A stretch of DNA of 64,000 nucleotides. It comes from CAZHVS01 sp964536015. GTDB taxonomy: Bacteria; Bacteroidota; Ignavibacteria; Ignavibacteriales; Ignavibacteriaceae. The notes beneath the pieces were generated by a model that saw nothing but the letters and a program-made list of their open reading frames with translations, did not search any database and was not told where the DNA came from. The position numbers and the translations under genes are program-made. Position 1 is the first letter of the stretch. Every line of letters starts with the position of its first letter. The stretch lies in the NCBI GenBank assembly GCA_964536015.1, contig CAZHVS010000012.1, forward strand, positions 1 to 64,000, written 5' to 3'. Shown here piece by piece: positions 44,622 to 53,284 of the stretch.

Positions 44622-46283
44622 ATGAAACCGCTAAAAAAACGAAGATCCTTTTTAGGAGTAAGAACTAGCAGAAGAAATGCTCTTTTGCTTATCCGTTTGT
44701 TTTTAATATTGGTTTCACTCATTTCATTTAATACAATTGCATTTAAATTATTGATGTTGAATGAAGGTCGTGATTGCAGCTGGATAACTTCTTTCTACTG
44801 GACAAGTACAAATATGTCCACACTTGGTCTTGGTGATATTGTATTTAACTCTGACATTGGAAAGTTATTTACTGTTTTTGTAAATCTTTCAGGACTTGTA
44901 TTTATAATTGTCATCGTTCCCTTTACTTTCTTTCAGTTGTTCCAGTCGACAGCAAGAATTCACAAAGAACTATCTCAGCAGGTTCGTGGACATGTAATAA
45001 TCACTAATTTCAACAACGTAACAAAATCATTAATAAGTAAATTTAAAAACTATCGTATCCCGTATGTTTTATTAGTTCCCAATTTAAAGCAAGCGGCGGC
45101 TCTTATCGATGAAAACTATAAAGTCGTTGCAAGAGAAATAGACGACCCTGAGTCTTATGAACATCTACAAGTTGATCAATCGCTTGGATTTGTTTTAGCG
45201 GGAGATGATTTTGAAAACGCATCTACGGCTTTTGCAATAAGACAAACGACAAAGAATAAAAACATCATTTCTCTTGCTACAATGAAGAGCGCTGAAGATG
45301 TGCTTAATTCAGCAGGCGTTAATCATATAATCAAACTAGATGAAATGATGGGAAAATCACTCTCAAGAAGAATTGTATCGGGTGATGCTCTTGCTCATAT
45401 TATCGGTGAGTTTGACAATTTAAGAATTGCCGAAGCAACAGTAAGGAGAACTCCGCTAGCGGGCAAATTAATTAAAGAAACAAATTTACGTGAACTAATA
45501 GGTGTATCAATTGTCGGTATCTGGGAAAATGGAATTTTTAACATTGCCAAGCCCGATTCAGTAATTACAGAAAAGTCTGTACTTGTTTTAGCAGGCTCAC
45601 AAGAACAAATAGAAAGATATAATGAACTTTTCTGTATTTACAATATCGAAATTGGTCCTATAATAGTTGTTGGCGGAGGAAATGTTGGAAAAGCTTTAAG
45701 TGCTTCTTTAATAGAAAGACAGCTTGAACATATAGTTATTGAAAAAGAACCAAAAGTAATCGCCGGCGATAATTTTTTATCAGGTGATGCAAGTAACATT
45801 GAAGTATTAAAAAAAGCTGGAATTGAAAAGGCTCACGCAATTGCAATTACCACGCACGATGATCATACAAATATTTTTTTAACGGCATTAATCAGGAAGT
45901 TGAGACCCGACATTCAAATTATCAGCAGGGCAACTCTTGAAAGGACGGTTCAATTACTTTACAATGCTGGCTGTGATATTGTTATGTCATACGCTTCAAT
46001 GGGTTCAAGCAGTATTTTTAATCTTTTGCAAAATGAAAACATTTTAATGATCGCAGAAGGTGTAGATGTTTTTAAAGTTGAAGTTCCAACAAAGCTTGCA
46101 AATAAAACTATTCTTAATTCATGCATTAGAGAATTAACCGGTTGCAGTATTGTGGCACTGATTCACAACAACGACTTTGTTGTGAATCCCAAGGCAGCAA
46201 CAATTCTTGCACCCGGTCAATCAATAATTTTAATTGGTACTGTTGAAGCCGAAAAAATCTTTTTTGAAAAATTTATAAATTAA
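44622..46283 (+). CDS. Two-TM potassium channel with tandem RCK (TrkA) domains
   Basis: The product is a 553-residue channel protein. TM1 is at about 20-46, the pore loop has the filter T67-L-G-L-G-D72 (usual form TVGYGD), and TM2 is at about 82-106. Two regulatory RCK units follow. The first (from about 122) has lost the glycine-rich nucleotide motif (HVIITNFNNV), while the second keeps it (IIVVGGGNVGKAL). Each has a TrkA-C-like segment. This suggests a gated K+ channel sensing one nucleotide site per chain (inference). It ends 2 bases from the convergent peptidase gene. Confidence 0.88.
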   Translation: MKPLKKRRSFLGVRTSRRNALLLIRLFLILVSLISFNTIAFKLLMLNEGRDCSWITSFYWTSTNMSTLGLGDIVFNSDIGKLFTVFVNLSGLVFIIVIVPFTFFQLFQSTARIHKELSQQVRGHVIITNFNNVTKSLISKFKNYRIPYVLLVPNLKQAAALIDENYKVVAREIDDPESYEHLQVDQSLGFVLAGDDFENASTAFAIRQTTKNKNIISLATMKSAEDVLNSAGVNHIIKLDEMMGKSLSRRIVSGDALAHIIGEFDNLRIAEATVRRTPLAGKLIKETNLRELIGVSIVGIWENGIFNIAKPDSVITEKSVLVLAGSQEQIERYNELFCIYNIEIGPIIVVGGGNVGKALSASLIERQLEHIVIEKEPKVIAGDNFLSGDASNIEVLKKAGIEKAHAIAITTHDDHTNIFLTALIRKLRPDIQIISRATLERTVQLLYNAGCDIVMSYASMGSSSIFNLLQNENILMIAEGVDVFKVEVPTKLANKTILNSCIRELTGCSIVALIHNNDFVVNPKAATILAPGQSIILIGTVEAEKIFFEKFIN

Positions 46284-46285
46284 CT

Positions 46286-48469
46286 TTATAATTCTCTCAA
46301 AATAAATTCAAGCATCATATTATAAAGATGTATTCTTGCCATTCCCCCATAAATGCTATGTTCTTTTTCAGGATAAAACATTGTCTGAAATTGTTTATTT
46401 GCATCAATCAGTTTTTCCACCAGCTTAACCGAGTTCTGAAAATGAACATTATCATCAAGAGTTCCATGAACCAGCAATAGTTTACCTTTATAATTATTAA
46501 CATAGTGAAGAACAGAATTCGTATCATAACCTGCTTCATTATATTTTGGAAGAGACATATATCTTTCCGTATAGATATTGTCATAAAATCTCCAGTTAGT
46601 AACTGGGGCAACAGCAATTGCCATTTTGAAATAATCTGCACCTTTAAATAAAGTTAATGCCGAAGAAAATCCACCATAGCTCCATCCCCAGATTCCAATT
46701 CGTTTTGAATCGATATAAGGAAGAGAAGAAAGATATTTTGCGGCTTGAATGAAATCATTTGATTCCCAATATCCCATTTTTTTATAAGCAAGATTTCTAA
46801 ATGCTTTTCCCCGAAAACCCGTTCCTCTTGGATCCACAGAAAAAACAATATAACCTTTTTGAGCAAGAAGTTGATTCCATAGTAATCTTCCCCACTGATC
46901 CAAAACAGCTTGAGAGCCAGGTCCGCCATAAATATCAAACAGAACCGGATATTTTTTGTCGGGCTCAAAATTTGCAGGTTTCATCATCCAGCAATTTAAT
47001 TCAACCCCATCTTCTGTTATAAATGTTAGTATTTCGGTTTTTGCCAGGTTATATTCTTTAAAGATTGTAGCCATATCATTAACAACAAGATCACTTAATT
47101 TAACACCATCAGTTTGATACAGATAAATGTTTGTCATCTTATTAATGTTAGAATACCTGTCAATAAAATATTTACAATTCGGAGAAACATTTACAACATG
47201 AGTTCCTTCATCTTCTGATAATCTCTTTTTATCTTTTCCATCAAAACTAATTGAATATAAATCTCTTCTTAACGGACTTCTTTCGCTTGATGTATAATAA
47301 AGTATTTTATTTGCTTCGTCAACCTGTAAAAGTTTATCAACTTCCCATTCGCCTTTAGTAATTTGATTTATTAGTTTGCCATCATAATCAAATAAGTACA
47401 AATGATTCCATCCATCCTGTTCCGATGACCAGATAAAATGTTTTTTATCTTTTAAAAACGTCAAATCGTCATTCACATCAACCCAGCAAGGGTCTGAAAA
47501 TGTTAAAATTGTTTTTGATTTTCCTGTTAAAGCATCTGCAAACAACAACTCCATTTTGTTTTGAAGTCTGTTCATTCTTTGAATTGAAAGCAAATTGGGG
47601 TCGGCAGTAAATTTTATTCTTGGAATATAAAAATCTTTTTCCTCACCAAGACTTGCCCATACAACTTTGTTGTTTTCAAGATTCACAATTCCAATTTTAA
47701 CAATTGCATTATTATCTCCTGCTTTAGGATAACGCATTTCATAAAAGTTTAAGTGAAGCGAATCATATTTTTGTATTTTCACAATCGGCTCGGGTGATTG
47801 GTCTAATCTCCAGAATGCAATTTTTTTACTGTCAGGCGACCATTCTATTCCATTAATAATTGAAAATTCTTCTTCATAAACCCAATCAAATAAACCATTC
47901 AGGATTACATCGCTTCCGTCAAACGTTAACTGAGTTTCTTTTCTTGTTTCAATATCCACACACCAAATATTATTGTTTCTTACAAATGCTAACTTTTTAC
48001 TATCGGGAGAGAAAGTTGCATTAACCTGTTCTTCGTCTGATTCTGCAAGGATAAAGAAATTCTTTTTCCAAGTATCGTAAATATAAAAAGTTCCGCCTGT
48101 CTTTATTGAACGGGCGAACAAAACACCTGTAAATAAAACATATCTTTCGTCAGGTGACCAGGAATAGTTTTGAATTGAAAAAGGTTTATCGTCTTCATTT
48201 ATTTTTAATTGATTTGCAGAAATTAAAATTTCCTCGGCACCGGTTTTTATAATATGCTGAAATATTGAAACAGCTTTTGCCTCTGGATCCATTTTCATAA
48301 AAGAATATTTTTCTCCTCCATCAAACCACTGCACTCCACTTAAACCCTTTCCAAAAAAATCGCGGTTAGAATAGATTGATTCAACAGAGAATTCTTTTGT
48401 TTGGGTAATACATACTGTGCTGAAGAGAATTAATACGTTTATAATTGCTAATGAAATTTTTTTAAGCAT
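46286..48469 (-). CDS. S9 family peptidase (dipeptidyl peptidase IV type)
   Basis: The product is a 727-residue exported protease. A signal peptide (about 1-22) is followed by a beta-propeller DPP-IV N-domain, with the substrate-anchoring Glu pair in WVYEEEFSI. The alpha/beta-hydrolase domain has Ser in GWSYGGFSSA, Asp in LDDNVHF and His in EKEHSIYGG. It probably removes N-terminal dipeptides after proline in the periplasm. GGAG lies 7 bases before the ATG. It follows pdxB by 35 bases on the same strand. Confidence 0.93.
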   Translation of the reverse strand: MLKKISLAIINVLILFSTVCITQTKEFSVESIYSNRDFFGKGLSGVQWFDGGEKYSFMKMDPEAKAVSIFQHIIKTGAEEILISANQLKINEDDKPFSIQNYSWSPDERYVLFTGVLFARSIKTGGTFYIYDTWKKNFFILAESDEEQVNATFSPDSKKLAFVRNNNIWCVDIETRKETQLTFDGSDVILNGLFDWVYEEEFSIINGIEWSPDSKKIAFWRLDQSPEPIVKIQKYDSLHLNFYEMRYPKAGDNNAIVKIGIVNLENNKVVWASLGEEKDFYIPRIKFTADPNLLSIQRMNRLQNKMELLFADALTGKSKTILTFSDPCWVDVNDDLTFLKDKKHFIWSSEQDGWNHLYLFDYDGKLINQITKGEWEVDKLLQVDEANKILYYTSSERSPLRRDLYSISFDGKDKKRLSEDEGTHVVNVSPNCKYFIDRYSNINKMTNIYLYQTDGVKLSDLVVNDMATIFKEYNLAKTEILTFITEDGVELNCWMMKPANFEPDKKYPVLFDIYGGPGSQAVLDQWGRLLWNQLLAQKGYIVFSVDPRGTGFRGKAFRNLAYKKMGYWESNDFIQAAKYLSSLPYIDSKRIGIWGWSYGGFSSALTLFKGADYFKMAIAVAPVTNWRFYDNIYTERYMSLPKYNEAGYDTNSVLHYVNNYKGKLLLVHGTLDDNVHFQNSVKLVEKLIDANKQFQTMFYPEKEHSIYGGMARIHLYNMMLEFILREL

Positions 48470-48504
48470 TATTAAGCTCCATTTTTATTATTAAAACTTT
48501 AGTC

Positions 48505-49638
48505 TCATATAAAATTAAATCTGAATGAAGCGAGTATTTGTTTCCATTTATCGCTTACAATATTCTTGGGTATAAAGTAATTATTAAATTCTCTTCTAAG
48601 GAAATAATTTTTTCTAAGCAGGTCAAAATTTTTCCCAACTGAATTCAAGTCAGATAAAATATTGCTTTTTGTCTTCTCTGAATCAGCATTGATATCATAA
48701 ATACTTTTAAGAATGTAATTATAAAGTTCATTTTCAGTTAGAAAATCTTTTGGTCGCATAAAGCTATCGGCGGGAGGTTTCAAGAGAGGCTTCCATGTCG
48801 CAGCAATCTTCAAATTTTTGCATAAAGCATCATAAATTATTTTCGTTCCGTTTACTTTTCCTTCAAGCGAGTATCCCGCCACATGAGGAGTTGCAACATT
48901 AACTAATTTTAACAGTTCGGTATTAATTGCAGGTTCATTTTCCCATACATCCAAAACAACTTCGAGATTCTTCTTGCTGATAAGATTAATAAGTTGCTTG
49001 TTATCAACTACTTCTCCTCTTGCCGCGTTGATGAATAAACTTCCTTCTTTAACATTAAAAAGATTATTTTCATTAAAGAGATGAAATGTTTTATCAATCC
49101 CCGACAATGTTAATGGAGTATGAATAGTGATAATATCTGCTTCAAAAACTTTTTCCAATGAATGAAAATCAATTCCTGTTTCGGTTCTTTGCCGTGGAGG
49201 ATCATTAAGAACTGTCTTCAATCCGATTTTGCGGGCATAATAATCTACTTTGCTTCCAATTTCTCCAACGCCAACAATCCCAAGAGTTAAATCAGAAAAA
49301 TTTTTTCTGTTTCTGTTTGCCCATTCTGCAATAGCTGTAATTACATACTCAACAACAGCATAAGCGTTGCAACCCTTTGCGTCTGAAAAAGCAATACCAG
49401 CTTCGTTTAAATAATCAACATCAATATGATCTCTTCCGATTGTTGCGGTACCAACAAATTTAACATTTGTGTTTTCAAGCAAAGATTTATTTACTTTAGT
49501 AACTGACCTAACTATTAAAGCGTCTGCATCAATCAAATCTTTATTAGAAATATTCCTGCCATGCATCAGTTTTACACTGCCAATTTGTCCAAAAGCTTCT
49601 TCGGCAAAGGAAATATTTTCATCTATTACAAGTTTCAT
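48505..49638 (-). CDS. pdxB: Erythronate-4-phosphate dehydrogenase
   Basis: This 377-residue D-2-hydroxyacid dehydrogenase oxidises 4-phosphoerythronate in the DXP-dependent route to pyridoxal phosphate. The Rossmann motif lies in LGIVGVGEIGSKV, and the catalytic trio is represented by NAARGEVVD, WENEP and the His in TPHVAGYSLEGK. The N-terminus KLVIDENISFAEEAF and the C-terminal PdxB dimerisation region distinguish it from SerA. No SD is visible. Confidence 0.92.
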   Translation of the reverse strand: MKLVIDENISFAEEAFGQIGSVKLMHGRNISNKDLIDADALIVRSVTKVNKSLLENTNVKFVGTATIGRDHIDVDYLNEAGIAFSDAKGCNAYAVVEYVITAIAEWANRNRKNFSDLTLGIVGVGEIGSKVDYYARKIGLKTVLNDPPRQRTETGIDFHSLEKVFEADIITIHTPLTLSGIDKTFHLFNENNLFNVKEGSLFINAARGEVVDNKQLINLISKKNLEVVLDVWENEPAINTELLKLVNVATPHVAGYSLEGKVNGTKIIYDALCKNLKIAATWKPLLKPPADSFMRPKDFLTENELYNYILKSIYDINADSEKTKSNILSDLNSVGKNFDLLRKNYFLRREFNNYFIPKNIVSDKWKQILASFRFNFI

Positions 49639-49845
49639 TTTTAAATAAATTTTTTTAGTTCAAATATAAAATAAAAATCAGGAAAGGATAAGTCCGATTA
49701 AAAACAACTGTAATCTGAAAAATTCAGAATCGCACGGTTCTTCTTGTAAAAAAAAAAATTAATAATAACTTCATTCATAATTGCTTCGATTGATGGATTA
49801 AATCTTTGTAAATTGCATATTATATTTTGTAAGGATTATAACTAA

Positions 49846-51480
49846 GTGAAAAAGATCATATTTGTATTTCTAATTATTGTACACATAACGATAAATTGTA
49901 CTGCCCAGGATTTCAATAAAATAAAACTAGTAGTTGGTGTTGTGGTTGATCAGATGAGATATGTAGATCTGTATCGTTATCAGCAATTTTATTCCAAAGA
50001 AGGCTTTAATAGATTAATGAACGAAGGAACAAACTTTACATATAACCATTTTAACTATGAATTAACAAGCACAGGACCAGGACACGCATCCATTTACTCC
50101 GGCAGTTCTCCGTATTATCATGGAATAATTGGAAATGAGTTTTTTAGTCGTACAAAAAATAAAACCATTAACTGCGTTTATGATGAAAACCAAAATTCAT
50201 TAGGAAGTAATGATGATGTTGGAAAGTGCTCACCTGTAAATCTTCTTTCAACAACAATTACTGACGAACTAAAATTATTCACAAATAAAAAATCCAAAGT
50301 GTTTTCAGTTTCGATTAAAGACAGAGGCGCAATTCTTCCCGGGGGACATCTTGCTGATGGAGTTTATTGGTATAATTATAACAATGGAAATTTTGTTTCA
50401 TCTACATATTATATGAACTCTTTACCGGAATGGGTTGATAAGTTTAATCAGAAAAAACTTGTTGATAACTATTTATCAAAACCATGGGAGCTTTTATTGG
50501 ATAAAAAAGTATACTCAATTAATCCTTCTGATGAATCTTCCTATGAAGGCGATATATTTAAAGAAGGAAAAACCTCTTTCCCGCACAAGTATGACAAACT
50601 TAACGGTAATGAAAAATATGATAAATTCCAGTTTACACCATTTGCTAACCAGATAGTTTTAGATTTCACGAAAGAATTAATTGACAACGAAAATATTGGC
50701 AATAATTCTGTTCCGGATTTCCTCGCAGTAAGTTTTTCAACTACTGATATAATGGGTCATGAATTCGGGAATTACTCTTACGAGTTAATGGACACTTATT
50801 TAAGATTAGACCGACAGATTGCTGAGCTTATTAATTTTCTCGATAAGAAAATCGGAAGAGAAAATTATCTCCTGTTTCTTACTTCTGATCATGCTGCTTT
50901 ACCCACACAGGGATACTTGCTGGAAAATAAAATTCCAAGTGGAGCTGTTAATATGAACAAAATAAAAGATTCAATAAAAGTCTTTTGTGAAAGAAACTAT
51001 GGAAACGGAGAAATTATTTCTAACATTTCTAACAGGCAGATTTTTTTGAATAAAAGTATTATTAAAAATAAAAACCTGAATTTTGAGAGTGTTCAGGAAG
51101 AAATTGCTAATTATTTAAGAGAAAATTTCCTGGAGATTCAATCAATATTTACACGAAATTTTCTTGAAACAAAAGTTGCTACCCGCAACGCAGAAAATAC
51201 AATTTTAAATGGCTGGAATCCCGCTTTATCGGGTGATATAATTTTTAATTTACGTCCCGGGTATCTTCACAACATTTTGAAAAAGGGAACCACTCACAGC
51301 TCATCTTATAATTATGACACCCATACCCCATTATTATTTTTTGGATGGAAAATACCGGCACAAACAATTAATACTCCTGTTTATGTTGTAGATATTGCCG
51401 CTACAATTGCAAATCTGTTAAACATAAATGAACCGAGTGCCTGTACAGGAATTCCAATTTTATCTTTACCCCGAAAATAA
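49846..51480 (+). CDS. Secreted PafA-like alkaline phosphatase/phosphodiesterase family protein
   Basis: The product is a 544-residue exported hydrolase with a signal peptide (about 1-20). The alkaline phosphatase fold begins with VVGVVVDQMRYVD (metal-binding Asp), then the nucleophile region LTSTGPGHASIYSGS. DIMGHEFGNYS and TSDHAALPT provide further metal ligands, as does a late THSSSYNYDTHTPLLFFG with His. This arrangement is close to PafA of Bacteroidota, a phosphate-irrepressible phosphatase. The start is GTG with AAGGA about 9 bases upstream. Confidence 0.85.
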   Translation: MKKIIFVFLIIVHITINCTAQDFNKIKLVVGVVVDQMRYVDLYRYQQFYSKEGFNRLMNEGTNFTYNHFNYELTSTGPGHASIYSGSSPYYHGIIGNEFFSRTKNKTINCVYDENQNSLGSNDDVGKCSPVNLLSTTITDELKLFTNKKSKVFSVSIKDRGAILPGGHLADGVYWYNYNNGNFVSSTYYMNSLPEWVDKFNQKKLVDNYLSKPWELLLDKKVYSINPSDESSYEGDIFKEGKTSFPHKYDKLNGNEKYDKFQFTPFANQIVLDFTKELIDNENIGNNSVPDFLAVSFSTTDIMGHEFGNYSYELMDTYLRLDRQIAELINFLDKKIGRENYLLFLTSDHAALPTQGYLLENKIPSGAVNMNKIKDSIKVFCERNYGNGEIISNISNRQIFLNKSIIKNKNLNFESVQEEIANYLRENFLEIQSIFTRNFLETKVATRNAENTILNGWNPALSGDIIFNLRPGYLHNILKKGTTHSSSYNYDTHTPLLFFGWKIPAQTINTPVYVVDIAATIANLLNINEPSACTGIPILSLPRK

Positions 51481-51503
51481 ATTCAAAGAAAGGATAAAGC
51501 AAT

Positions 51504-52091
51504 TTGACTGCAGTAATAGATTTTGGCATTTGTGATTTTGTAGAACTAACAAGTCTGCTTAGTGAACTTGAAGAGAAGTTTACAATTACTAACAACGAAA
51601 CAGAAATTCTCAAAGCTGATAGATTAATTCTTCCGAACACGAACCAGTTGGCAAAAGCAGTAAAGCAATTACACTTGCTAAATCTTTTTTCTATGTTGCG
51701 AATGCTTAAAAAACCTATTCTCGGAATTGCAAATGGAATGCGTTTAATGTGTGAATTTGCAAAAGATGAAAACACTGCCTGTCTTGGTTTATTTCCTGTA
51801 ACGACTTGTAAACAGGAACTGACTTTTAATGAAGAATTTAATTCATCATTTCACAAAATAAAAATTGTTAACAAAACAGATCCGTTGTTTTATTCTCTTT
51901 TAGAAGAACCTGCTTTCTTTTTTGAGCAATGTTATGAACTGCCTCTTGTTGAACACACCACGGCTGTATTAAGCAAAAATAAGGATTGCTCCGTAAGTCT
52001 TAAAAAAAATAATTTTTATGCTGTTCAGTTCATTCCGGAAAAATCCGGAGAAGACGGGAAAATTATTTTATCAAATTTTATTAAGCTGTAA
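51504..52091 (+). CDS. HisH-like class I glutamine amidotransferase, catalytically degenerate
   Basis: The product is a 195-residue protein with the HisH fold. The start VIDFGICDFVELTSLL resembles HisH VIDYGxGN. The nucleophile elbow GICxGMQ has become G74-I-A76-N-G-M, and the triad VQFHPEKS has become VQFIPEKS (I177). Cys and His are both lost while Glu179 remains, so glutaminase activity is not expected. The start is TTG with AAAGGA 8 bases upstream. No hisF or other his gene is near. It may be a pseudoenzyme with a new role, or a relic. Confidence 0.7.
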   Translation: MTAVIDFGICDFVELTSLLSELEEKFTITNNETEILKADRLILPNTNQLAKAVKQLHLLNLFSMLRMLKKPILGIANGMRLMCEFAKDENTACLGLFPVTTCKQELTFNEEFNSSFHKIKIVNKTDPLFYSLLEEPAFFFEQCYELPLVEHTTAVLSKNKDCSVSLKKNNFYAVQFIPEKSGEDGKIILSNFIKL

Positions 52092-52101
52092 AGGAACAAT
52101 A

Positions 52102-53283
52102 ATGAAAAAGCTCTTTGTTATCATCTTTCTTTTTGTTTACTCTTTCTCAAATGCACAATTATTAAAAACAGCCAGACCGGAATCTGTTGGTCTCTCCTCG
52201 GTTAAATTGACTTATTTAGATTCCGTAATTTTAAAATCCATTAATAAAAAAGAGTTGCCCGGTGCAGTTGTTCTTATTGGAAGGAATAATTCAATAGTTT
52301 ATAGAAAAGCTTTTGGCAATTGTTCTTTAATCCCATCGATAGAGCAGATGAGCACCGAAACAATTTTTGACCTTGCATCTGTTACAAAGGCTGTCGCAAC
52401 CGCAACAAGTATAATGATTCTTGTCGAACGTGGATTAATCAATCTTAATGACAATGTTAAAAAGTATATTCCGGAATTTTCCTCTTACACCGACAGTATT
52501 AATGGAGAACTGCCTGCAGAAATTTTTCATTTGCTTACACACACATCCGGTTTACCTGAATATACCAATGCAGATTCAATCGCCAAAAAATTTGGCATTC
52601 CTTCCCCCGAAGGAACAATAAAGACTATTTGTAATCTGAAAAAAGTAAATCCTCCGGGTAAAAAATTTAGTTACAGTTGTCTTGGTTATATCACTCTTGC
52701 CGAAATCGTAAAAAGAGTAACAGGTATAACAATTGCAGAATTTTCAAAAAAAGAAATTTTTGACCCATTAAAAATGAAAAACACTTTTTATAATCCACCG
52801 ACAGAAAAGATTAAAGTTATTGCTCCAACAGAAATAATTAATGGAGAGGCTTTGCGCGGTATTGTTCATGACCCATTGGCAAGAGTACAGGGAGGAATTT
52901 CCGGAAATGCCGGTCTTTTTTCTAATGTTGATGACCTGGCTATTTTCTGCCAGATGATGTTAAATGGCGGAGTCTATAACAACATAAGAATTCTTGGAAA
53001 TCAAACTATAGAGACAATGACTCATCTTTATCCTTCTGTAGAATTCTCTGGAAGAGGACTTGGCTGGGATATTAATTCAGAGTATATGGGAGAAAGGGGA
53101 GAAATTTTTATTAAAGATTGTTTTGGCCATACAGGATTTACAGGAACTTCCATTTTGATTAATGAAAAAGAAAAACTATTTATAATATTGTTAACCAACC
53201 GGGTTCATCCTGATGGAAAAGGATATATTCTTCCGCTAAGAAGACAGGTTGCAAATATTGTGGCAGGTTCAATAGAAAAATAA
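52102..53283 (+). CDS. Exported serine hydrolase, class C beta-lactamase family
   Basis: The product is 393 residues from the ATG at 52102 (AAGGA 7 bases upstream; a longer frame from 52018 would run through the previous gene). The signal peptide ends NAQ (about residue 19). The S93-V-T-K96 motif is intact and HTG occurs in GHTGFTGTS in place of KTG. The YxN position reads Y191-S-C. It belongs with beta-lactamase-like esterases, D-aminopeptidases or peptidoglycan-related enzymes. The substrate is unknown. Its stop is one base from the convergent mfd stop. Confidence 0.85.
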   Translation: MKKLFVIIFLFVYSFSNAQLLKTARPESVGLSSVKLTYLDSVILKSINKKELPGAVVLIGRNNSIVYRKAFGNCSLIPSIEQMSTETIFDLASVTKAVATATSIMILVERGLINLNDNVKKYIPEFSSYTDSINGELPAEIFHLLTHTSGLPEYTNADSIAKKFGIPSPEGTIKTICNLKKVNPPGKKFSYSCLGYITLAEIVKRVTGITIAEFSKKEIFDPLKMKNTFYNPPTEKIKVIAPTEIINGEALRGIVHDPLARVQGGISGNAGLFSNVDDLAIFCQMMLNGGVYNNIRILGNQTIETMTHLYPSVEFSGRGLGWDINSEYMGERGEIFIKDCFGHTGFTGTSILINEKEKLFIILLTNRVHPDGKGYILPLRRQVANIVAGSIEK

Positions 53284-53284
53284 A

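Noticed and set aside
52018..52101. 28-codon extension of the serine hydrolase
   Set aside because: It lies within the HisH-like coding region and would bury the clear signal peptide that starts at 52102.
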